Shown here: positions 54,801 through 64,000 of the stretch, one piece after another
Layout: each line of letters starts with the position of its first letter
How positions within the stretch are numbered: the stretch's first letter is position 1
The notes under the pieces: model-generated
Database searches by the model: none
The model's input: the letters and a program-made list of their open reading frames with translations, nothing else
Told to the model about the DNA's origin: nothing
Assembly: GCA_028532985.1 (NCBI GenBank)
Contig: JANCIK010000008.1
Span: 1,364,001-1,428,000 of the forward strand
Direction of reading: 5' to 3'
Source: Stropharia rugosoannulata
Lineage: Eukaryota > Basidiomycota > Agaricomycetes > Agaricales > Strophariaceae
DNA: 64,000 bases
Position numbers and translations under genes: made by a program

Positions 54801-54877
54801 AAGACGAGAGGCTGTTGACAATTATCCGTGATGTATGCAACGAGTTCGATTCCAAGTTCAAAAAGATGTGGGCATAG
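48829..54877 (+). CDS. DDX60-like superfamily 2 RNA helicase (Ski2-like)
   Basis: Large helicase related to animal DDX60, which binds viral or aberrant RNA and works with the exosome. The start is [20 protein letters not shown]. The N-terminal region (to about 51400) has the family's [18 protein letters not shown] and IVFWD segments. The helicase core follows: motif I APTSAGKT after an intron near 51478-51535, Ia [10 protein letters not shown], motif [13 protein letters not shown] (51960 area), motif [14 protein letters not shown], motif [15 protein letters not shown] and motif [18 protein letters not shown] (near 53470). The C-terminal part ends [15 protein letters not shown]. About 1,750 residues over at least 12 exons. 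Two in-frame introns near 49487 and 49686 contain no stop codon, so unspliced forms would still read through. All core motifs are present. Confidence 0.88.
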
Positions 54878-55228
54878 CATAGTAGGCAAGGCATAAGAGT
54901 CATGTAGAATAGTTTCTACAGCGCAAATATGTAATGTGCAAATATAAATTGAAGTTACTCTGCGCTCCATAGTGTCGAGTTGGTGTGGCGCGACTCGAAG
55001 CAAGTCAAAAGCAAGTTCGAAGTTCGCATCTTGAAGTTCGCGTAATACTTAAGCGCTCTTAAACGAGGTCATGTGATCGCGTTTGGTGACCGCGTCTGGA
55101 GTCTGACAACTTTAGGCTGCCGTACTTGTTCTTGACTTGTTCTGTACAGCACTTCAACTTGAGTTCAACTTGGTTCCCTCCGTGACAGCTTTCTTTTTAC
55201 TCGAAACGAGCCCTCTTACACCCAGACT
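54878..55228. other. intergenic, promoter of separase
   Basis: Three hundred and fifty bases between two genes on the same strand. The repeated word aagttcg/gaagttcg near 55010-55045 is the only pattern noticed. A pyrimidine-rich leader precedes the separase start codon. Confidence 0.5.
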
Positions 55229-58200
55229 ATGTCTAGCACCGCTCTTAGTACTAATAATGATGAAAACCACATCTCAAGATCACGGAGTAACGGGAAAGAC
55301 GATAGCAAACTGAGGAAGCCAAGCGTCAGGCGCCAACCGCTGAAATCAAAATCTACTACAAGCATTATAAATGCTGATCAACTGGTGAATGATATAGTGT
55401 CAAAATTGACGCTGAACGATGTTAAAGGGAAGAGGAAAGCTGAAGGGCAGGTCGCTGACACGAGGCTCTCTTCTATGCGTGCTGTGAATGCGGCTTCCCA
55501 ATCGTTGGGTGGCATCGTTCAGTCCGGCTGGAAGAAATCGATTGCGGACGCAACGACTAGAACGACGCTGGCTACAGTCATGACCGCATCTTCATCTGCT
55601 GAGAAACACTTGTCTATCCTGAGGAAGTTGACTCCGGGCGACGTAGACGTTGAAAGAGCGGCCATCAGTGTCTTGGGAAAACTTGTTGCCCTTGAAATGG
55701 TGAGTTTTTGTGGCTTCATATATTCCTTAAAGCTAATGTACGATATAGTATGATATATCTGCAAGTACTTTGACCGGAATATACCCAAATATATGCGCAC
55801 TCGTAGAAGCAACCTCTGAAGATACTTCACTTCTTGGGATACCGCAAACCACATCATTACCAACAGATCCGATTATCCTTAACATGGTTTCAGCATACCT
55901 ATGCTATGCAATCGTTGTGAAGACGCAAATTACAGACGTTGACTCGCTTGTCCTATCATTATCTTCGCCTAGTACACATTCCTTGCTACGGTGGTTGCCC
56001 GCATTTTCTGTCTTACCCTCGAAACACGTTGACTCCTTGTTAACTCGAAGCTATAGTGCCCTCAATAAGCTGGCCTCCCTTGCTTCGTCTTCATTATTAT
56101 CCGGCTCAAGGACAACGAAGGCCCACATCAACTCGACACCTTCACCTCAATCTCTCTTTGCACTCCGCGTATACGGACTTCAGTGTTTGGCACATACGAG
56201 CCCAGGTGTCATCGATGTGGGCACTTTTTGGGAACAATGCAATAGAGTCACCACTTTACTAATTAGGTCTACACCTCCCGCTTTTGAAGACAGCATAACC
56301 CGTCTGTTGCTTTCATCGTTTGGCGAGATCATTCGGATAGTAGGGGAACGGCCAGATAAAGATGTCTATCTCGGCAATGGGGGTAAAGGGAAAGGGTTTT
56401 TGACATTTTGTGAACACTGGGCAAGTTTTGCCAGGAAGGTGCGCATATAAACTTGCATCAAATATCGTACCAGCTGATGACAGTTTGAAGGCGGGTGACA
56501 TTTCAGAACTACAGCGGATAAACTCTTTCGTGGAACCGCACTCTTCATCTCAATCCAGCTCATCGACCCTCCCCCCACCAAGCTCTTCACAACAACAGGA
56601 TATTATTGTCGCGGGTAATAAGATGTACAATACGTTTGGACAGTTGTCATTGTTATTTGAGAGCGTTAATGAGGCCGAGAACTGTACGTTTTTATTGCCT
56701 GGCTGTTGACCTTCCTGATGGGTTTGTAGATGATGCGCTGCGTTCTTCCCTACAACAAACCGCCCAGTTGCTAAAGACATCTTCGGACATCCCATCCTTA
56801 CTTCAACCGGTCTACGAAACACCAGATAAACGATCCAAAGACGAGGAAATTGTCGTCAGGGCTTGTTCTAAGTTTGAAAGAACACTCGAGAAAGCCCGTC
56901 GGCAAGCTCTGAAACTTTTGGAAATGTGCACGTCACCGACGTCAGCCGAGTCAAGCTCATTGACGGAACTGGATGACGACCTTCGTCATTTTCTTCTGCA
57001 ATGCGTGCTATCCCTGGAACATATCCCTGCTCTGCCAGTAAGCTCTCCTTGTCAACCTTATAGTCTGTCGGTAAACTAAAGTTGTCATAGCTATGCAATG
57101 CTCGAACTACACGGGATATTTTAACACGATGTTTGGACACCCTATTCTTTTTGTCGCGAACATTTTTGAACACAGGAGATCCCACTACATTTGTACCTAC
57201 TTTCGATCTGCTCAGCAAAGCAACGGCAATATTAGGCAGTGTACCCTCCAGCAAATTTTCGTCATCGCCAGTCGACGATACTGTGGATCTTGCCAACTTT
57301 ACTCGATGTCTCTCCGGTTCATTTTATAACATTGCAGGTGCACTCTATCAAGCGACACGGTACGGCAATGCTGTTCCCTTTCTCATTGAGGCATGTTCCC
57401 TAGGTCAAAAGGCATTATGTATTTCGCGTCCTCAGCCACCAGTACCAAACGAGTCTCGGGAAAAGGAAAAGGAGTGGGCGCAGCTTAAGGAACAGCTTTA
57501 CCGCCGATGGGAACTGTTGGCAGTATGTTATTCGAAGAATGGGGACAGAAGAGTATGTCATCCTATGCTTTTATATGAAACAATCTCTGATATATTTATT
57601 TGTCGGCTTCAAGAAAGCATACGATTGCTTTAAACATGCCATTTATGCTTTTCCGTTTGAATTGTCCGGACTACTCGCTCAATGTGATAAACTACCGCTT
57701 GATGCGGTGTTCGGGCCATCCGGAGCGCCTTTCATGACACAATTGTCAGGTTTACTAAATAGAATGACCTACCTCGGCGCCTGTGAACTTCTCCTTAGTC
57801 CAGAGGAGGTCTCCCTCGTTTGCACTGAATCATTCCAGCATGGTGTATCACCCGCATTGCTTGAACCATCAGCTATCGGCGCCCTACTAGAACGCCAACT
57901 CGACACTCTGGAACATAGTAAATCAAAGCATGGCGTGCGAGAAGTAATAATCAAGCTTTTCCAGGATGTTCTGGCAGTCTACTCTGATACTATGCCCATA
58001 AGAAAGACGCGCGTTCTGATTCGCTGTATGGACTTTCTGTACCGAGACCCGTCACTGGATATATGCAGGCTTTTCGGTTTCGAAAATATAGAACAGATAG
58101 TGCAACGCATCGAAGATTTGGTTTCTTTGGATGTGAGCTGATCCCCCTATCAAAAATGCGATTGTACTGATTTCCTCCCAGTCATTAGGCAAAGACGTCC

Positions 58201-61200
58201 ATCTGGCGCAGTTCATCCCCCAGTACCGTATCATGGCCCACCTGTGGTCGGCACTTCATGCTCATCGGCGCGGAGATACAAACCAGACTTCTCTACTTGA
58301 ACAACGAACAGAAAGTGCTTGTCTTGTAATGAAAGAGCTGCTTGCAGGCGGGTGTGACACGCTTGCACAGAAGGCCGGTCGGAAGGGAGCCAGTCCGCAA
58401 GTGATCTCGAAGGTCATGTCGCCTAAAATTGCCAAGGTGGGTAAAGTCGCATCACCCAGACAAACGAGGTCGAGCCGGTTGCGTATACCGGCTGCTCCGA
58501 AGAAAGCTGTCCCGGTAGCAAGGAGGACGACAAAAGCTAAAGCAACGCCGGATCCTGTTACCCCAAAAGCTCGATCTCGTACAGGTAATAACCTTTTTTG
58601 TTTCTAGTGTCATAACAATCTTGGGCTAATGTAATTATCACTAATAGCTCTGCCATCGGTAGCTTTGAATCCGGTACAGACGCCACGACAGTCAACCAGT
58701 GGAACCAATGGCAGTAAGCCTGCATTCTTATTCGATAATTACGATAGATTTCTGTTGTTGTGTCGTAAGTGGATAATTGCAACCGTTATCTATTTTCATT
58801 GGTAATTAACCATTGAAACATAGAGTTGGCTACTCGTATACTCGGAATGTTTGGCCTCATTTTGCCCAAGGCGCACTTACTTGAAATGACACGAAAAGTC
58901 TGCCAGCGTCATACAGGATCCACAAGTGATGGTGCGTTATTCGGCCCGCTCAATTTTATCTCTCTATTTCTTACGTATCATTAGGATATGTGATCTCATC
59001 GCTGGATCTCGCCCATGAATATGCATCACTGGGAAAATTGAGAAGAGCGGCTAGCATCTTTAATCAAGCTCTCGACATCGTACGCAGCGGCAAAGCGTCC
59101 GGGGACGTCGCCGTTCGATTCCTGCTGCGCTTTGCCGAGTCGCTAGCCCTCATTGAGGACGTGTCCACAAGGTCAGAATGATTCCTATTATGTTGTTTGT
59201 TTTGCAGTTCTGAATCTAGTCGACATAGTTGTCGGTTCTACATCGAAGCACTGGAGCTCTCGAATCAGTTGGACCTTGAAGGCAGTGCCAAATCTACAAT
59301 TCAGCGGATTCATGCTCGCGCATCGATTTTAGAGATTGCGGCCACTGCGAGTTACGTATTTGCACTAGTTCAGTATGCAAAGGTAAGGTCACACATCAGT
59401 ACTATTACACCGCGTCTAAAACTGTTATATCAAGGGCGAAATAAGCACGTCAATGGAAGGGTTGCAACAATCTATGCGTCTCTGGAATAGAGCAGCCGAG
59501 ACCTTGGCCCGTATCAGTCCGCAGCCCGCTCATTCAAGCTCTAGCGAGTCGGATCCCTTCCAGATGACAGCGTTAAAGGAAGCATTACCTTCAACGGAGT
59601 CCAGTCGAGGATCCCATAAGGTATCCAGCAAGCGGACACCAGCTGATGGCTTAGAATGGAGGATATCCGAAGGCTTGTTCTCCGTAATATTGTCCATCTC
59701 ACAGGCTTATTTTTTGCGAGGATCTGGTCGTGAGGCAGAATACTTCGTGAAACAGGCCATAGAGCTTGCAGAAGAACTGAATACTCCTGCCCTGCTTAGT
59801 CGGGCGCTTGCCAAACAAGGACGAATCCAGCTATATATGGGCTTGGTGGACAACGCTCAAGCAAATCTCACTAGAGCAGCAGCGATCTTGGCTGACCAAC
59901 ACAGTGTTGATAGCGTAGAAATCAGTTCTATTCTCATAGAGTCCAAGGCTCGAATAGTCGATCAAAATTTGGATGATGATTCGCAGCGACTCTTAGGCGA
60001 CACCTTATTGATTTTGGAGGAGTTGGATAGAGCTTTCCAACAATTCGATAGTCTTGCACTTGGGTATGTTTACCTTTATCTGCCCAATATCAATGCTGAG
60101 GACCCCCTACAGACCGAGAAGGTCGTTAGGAGCATCTCCAAGGGAGAGTGAAAGCTCCGAAGTCCTTGCACCTGAAATCTTATGCTCGATAATATGCCAG
60201 CAATGTAAGAGTAATCGTCCTCTACACAAATCCATAAACTGACTTCTCTAGTATGGGCAATGAGAAATGAACCTAGCTCTGCTTTCAACGGCCTCTTACA
60301 TAGGTTGATTTCCTTATCTAATTCAAGCACCACTAAGGTATGTCTTCCCTCTCTATTTTAAGTGATTTATTGACATGTCTACACAGGCGGAAGAGAATGC
60401 TATAATGGCTAAGCTTACGTTGCATGGGGTTTATGATCGATTCCGAACAGATATGTTTTTAAGCTCATTGACAGAATCTAGTATGTCTTCCCTCTTCAGT
60501 GCATATGTCGTTCTTATTTGCTCTCAGCTATTGCAGTGCCTATCGGTATGGGTAGTAAAGAAGTTGTACGGGCTATTCAATCGTCTGTCGAAGTCGCCGA
60601 AGCCTTGTCTAACGCAGAAAAGCTACTATGGGAGCAATTGCAGATGATATCACTCAACGGTAACGTTGTGAAGATCCGTGACGCAGCTGTCTCGCTTGTT
60701 CTTGTCAATGCATTCAGAACGTCATTGGGAGATCGGAAAGCGGATGTTCCATCGGTTATGGTTCGCCTACTAGGTATATACTTCAGTATCCAAGAAACTT
60801 GTTAACTAACAAATAATGACCTTCCAGACATGACAGCAGCTCTTACTTTGCGCCGGGATATGCTAGACGCGATAGAGCATAAAACTCTTCAACAAGCTCC
60901 TGACGATCTGCGATGGCCTGTTCTATCAGACGAAGGGGACCATCTTCCTTCTCCGCCTGTTAGGAATACTGAGAAAGGACGGCGATTTGCACATGCTTCC
61001 CTACCGGACTCAGAGGATGAAGATAGCTGTATCAAACCTGATGTCTTGAAAAACTACTGGGATATCATTCGCTCGAAATACAAAAGTCAACTCATTACAT
61101 CGTCATCAGTGACCACAACGGAGACTGTGGGACTTCCGCATAATTGGATAATTGTCAATATCAGTATTACCCCGGACAAGACTACGCTGTTCATTTCTCG

Positions 61201-62813
61201 TCAGGAATGTGGACCCCGTGCTCTCGAGCCTCTGGTCTTCTGTATCCCACTGAAAGGTCGACGCGATCATAGTAGCGAAGACGACGAAGATAACCACCTG
61301 ACCTTTGATACCGCTATTGGAGAGTTCCGAGACATTGTTCGCTCTAGCGATGAATGTACAAAATCTGCAGTTTCTATAAAAGCTGATGACGAAGAAGCAC
61401 GCAGTAACTGGTGGAAGCAACGCGTTGCACTTGATACACGGATGCGGGAACTCTTAGAAAATATTGAATATTGCTGGTTGGGAGCATTCAAGGTGAATGA
61501 TTTAGATTCTTTTATATTATCCTTCTATCTAATAATATAATTGTAGACGATTCTCAGTCCCTCTTCTGACATGCCCGCCGAATCCCTGGAAGATTTGAAA
61601 GGGCAAATCGAGCGCATTTTTCAACGTGCTCTGAACGTGAAAGACAAGAAATCCAAGGGCAAAACAACTGGGAAAAATAAAAGTACTCGGTATCAAACCA
61701 ATTCTCCAAGCCAGTTCACCTTTGACGATTCAATCATTAAATGCTTTTCGACCTTGTCTCCAAAGTGCCGAACCGAAGAAATGGAGGACTTCATTTACTT
61801 TATTCTGGACCTCTATCAGTTCCATGGCGTGCCAGTTGCTATAGCAGAGATAGATTTGGATCAGGTTACCATTGACCTGCGGACGGTTCTTGAAGACTAT
61901 GGAGGCAAAGCAGTCAAAAGTCAACCTGAGGCAGAAAACCCATCGGCTGCTCAGGATGAACATTTGTTCTTGATATTGGATAAAAACGTACAAGGCCTAC
62001 CTTGGGAAAGTATACCGAGTCTTCGCGGCCGGAGCGTCAGCCGCATTCCTGGCATTCAATTCTTGCACGACAGGCTAGAATTTGCTAAGCTAAAGAGAGG
62101 TGTTTCAGGCGCTGTTTATGATCCCAAGGACGGAGCTGTGGTAGATCCGCATAACGGTTATTATATTTTAAATCCAAGCGGGGACCTGGGGCGGACGGAA
62201 GAGCGTTTCCGTACCTGGGCTGACACCATGAGGCACTCAGGCTGGGGCGGAGTATCAGGCAAGCAAATTAGCGAGCAGCAGTTTGTTGAAGCCCTCAAGA
62301 CTCGAGATCTCGTCGTGTATGTTGTTTCACCTCACACTTGAACCTCATTGCCTGATATGACTGCGTTATAGGTACTTCGGTCACGGAGGCGGCGAACAGT
62401 ATGTACGCTCCCATAAAATCCGAAGCTTGCCTACTTGTGCTGCTACAATGCTCTGGGGATGTTCGTCGGGTAACTTACGTGATATGGGCGACTTCGACCG
62501 GACGGGGACACCCTATAACTACATACTAGGCGGATGGTGAGTCAAGTTGTTCTGTGTCTATACTATAGCTCATCATGATAATAGCCCTAGTCTCGTTGCC
62601 AATCTTTGGGATGTAACGGATAAGGATATTGATAAGCTATCCCAGTCCGTTTTTGATAAACTGGGGCTTACCGTCAAGCACCCCAATCAGCCTCAGGCCT
62701 CGAGGACTCCGACATCCGTCGTAGCAGCCGTCGCTCAATCCCGCGACTCGTGTAAACTAAAATACCTAACAGGCGCAGCCCCAGTCGTTTATGGCATTCC
62801 ATTCTACATCTAA
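55229..62813 (+). CDS. ESP1: separase (cohesin-cleaving cysteine protease, peptidase C50)
   Basis: Cleaves the cohesin kleisin at anaphase to release sister chromatids. It starts MSSTALSTNNDENHISRSR with a basic, Ser-rich N-terminus. The long helical-repeat region runs to about 61550 and has TPR-like stretches (AHEYASLGKLRRAASIFNQA; REAEYFVKQAIELAEELN). A basic disordered insert with proline and lysine lies near 58380-58590 (KVASPRQTRSSRLRIPAAPK). The protease domain is at about 61570-62813: LILDKNVQGLPWESIPSLRG, then catalytic His codon 62382-62384 in YFGHGGGEQY and catalytic Cys codon 62460-62462 in LWGCSSGNL, followed by CPSLVANLWDVTDKDID. The end is GAAPVVYGIPFYI. About 2,100 residues over some 25 exons. 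Both active-site residues are present, so it should be functional. Confidence 0.93.
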
Positions 62814-63225
62814 ACGGACTCTCCCTTGTACTTATGAACAAACAGCGATGTATTATTATTGAGAATATCTGTATTTATTTTGATGTATCTAACTCTAGAC
62901 ATACATACTCACATGAATTTTCAATTCAAATATCAATTTGATTATAGGTGGCTTAGTGATCTTTAATCTCCGGGGTGATGTGAGGAAGAAGCTGTCAGTG
63001 ATTTCAATGCATACACGATTTGGTCCGTTCCAACTCAAGTTACGTTCCGCAGTGCTGGCCCACTCGAATTAACTTGCCCTCATGTATGTCACATAGGGAA
63101 TATTTATACGGCTACCAAACGACTATAAGGGCAGAAAGTTGGACTCGAAAATATCCCATCAAAGCCCGAGCCTGTGGCAGCTCACTGATCTTATCTTCAC
63201 CTCGAGTAACTTGTAACAAGACAAA
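62814..63225. other. intergenic, promoter of the exonuclease-domain gene
   Basis: About 410 bases between two genes on the same strand. Begins with the separase 3' untranslated region; no further feature recognised. Confidence 0.5.
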
Positions 63226-64000
63226 ATGCCGTTAACAACAATCCTGGTTGATACGACGTTGCTCCTTGTAGCTTGCATTGCAAGCGTATCGCCCTCTCCC
63301 CAGAATGCGATAACTAGAATCGCCTTGGATCTAGAGGGTGTGGAGCTGAGCCGCATCGGGAAAGCGTCCCTTCTCCAGCTATTGGCAGAGAATTCAAGTA
63401 CTATCTGGGTTGTCGATTTGACAGTTCTTGGGCACCTTGCCTTCGACCACACCGACTCAGAAGGCCGCAGCCTTAGGCAGATACTCGAGAGCAGTGCTAC
63501 GCAGAAGGTATGTGCAAGTGGGTTTAATATGATAATACTATTTTTTTACCGATTATAAAAAAATACCCAGCTTCTCTACGACGTCCGTATGGACGCAGAT
63601 GCCTTGTACCACTTGTTCGGCGTCAATTTGGCGAACGTCCTGGACCTACAGGTCCTCGAGGTCGCTTCGCGGCGGTCCCGCAACCTCAAAGTCCGCCTCG
63701 TCCGCGGGCTCGGCGCTGCCATCCAGGACTACCTTTCCCCGCCGGCCGACTGGCTCCGCGTGAAGGACGCGGGAGCGGCGCTGTCCTTCCCGGACAAGGG
63801 CGGCTCGTACGAAGTGTTCGAGCAGCGCCCGCTCGACGCGCGCATACTCGCGTACTCGGCGCAGGACGTCGCGCTGCTGTTCGACCTCCGAGACGCAGTA
63901 CAGGGAAAGATGGGCGCGTTTGGAAAGAATTGGGAAGAGCGCGTGAATACCGCGTCCGCTGCGCGCGTGCGTGAGGCGTATGGGCCATATACGGGACGCG
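63226..64000 (+). CDS. 3'-5' exonuclease-domain protein (EXD1/WRN-like), N-terminal part (runs off window)
   Basis: DEDDy-type nuclease domain of the RNase D/WRN/EXD1 group. Two exons are seen, 63226-63507 and 63571 onward, joined by a 63-nt intron that keeps the frame (SSATQK to LLYDVRMD). The acidic motifs are visible: IALDLEGVELSR (D-x-E), LLYDVRMDADALYHLF (D) and AYSAQDVALLF (Y..D). The segment between has ASRRSRNLKVRLVRGLGA, then SPPADWLRVKD and SYEVFEQRPLDAR. No signal peptide or membrane segment. The C-terminus lies beyond the window. GC content is much higher after about 63590 than before, with CG-rich third positions, which is common in exonic sequence. The substrate is unknown. Confidence 0.85.

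Noticed and set aside
934..62813. Functional cluster of chromosome-segregation genes (condensin and separase)
   Set aside because: They lie about 50 kb apart with many unrelated genes between them and face different ways, so their sharing of the window is probably coincidence.
63686..63988. 100-codon minus-strand frame
   Set aside because: A shadow of the GC-rich exonuclease-domain exon on the opposite strand.

Overview
This window looks like nuclear DNA of a mushroom-forming basidiomycete (Agaricomycete). Genes are densely packed on both strands and broken by many short introns of about 44-64 nt with GT...AG ends. Several families typical of this group are present: FunK1-type kinase relics, a protein O-fucosyltransferase-like gene, a chromodomain-type Ty3/Gypsy element, and an F-box protein. 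No prokaryotic features, CRISPR arrays or convincing tRNA/rRNA genes were seen. All gene calls are my own reading of translated exons; no database search was possible.

Layout. 1-509: 5' part of an unrecognised gene (-). 934-5891: condensin subunit 1 (-). 6543-16938: an O-fucosyltransferase-like gene (-) split by an 8.9-kb Ty3/Gypsy element (7642-16537) with identical 234-bp LTRs and a 5-bp target duplication. 17675-17998: a hairpin-rich block, probably a solo LTR. 18500-25757: two paralogous short-chain dehydrogenases (+) flanking about 5 kb of FunK1-kinase relics and a gene with N/G-rich repeat motifs. 26541-28504: ribosomal proteins eS6 and uS15 (S13) head to head, both with 5'-UTR introns. 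28723-31808: an F-box protein and a low-complexity protein. 31809-34455: gene-poor. 34456-37257: a Vps39/Vps3-family protein lacking its N-terminal domain. 37258-39464: gene-poor. 39465-41550: a TBC1D20/Gyp8-like Rab-GAP. 42211-48116: HAD phosphatase, myo-inositol oxygenase and aldo-keto reductase, all on the minus strand. 48829-54877: DDX60-like helicase. 55229-62813: separase. 63226-64000: start of a 3'-5' exonuclease-domain gene.

How the genes may work together. Most are housekeeping genes with no obvious link. Condensin and separase both act in chromosome segregation but lie 50 kb apart and are probably unlinked functionally. The HAD phosphatase, myo-inositol oxygenase and aldo-keto reductase trio is the best candidate for a pathway group, since fungi can oxidise myo-inositol to glucuronate and reduce that with an aldo-keto reductase. 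The most unusual material is the very young retrotransposon, with its broken Gag frame and an extra ORF after integrase, and the relic-rich interval between the two dehydrogenases.
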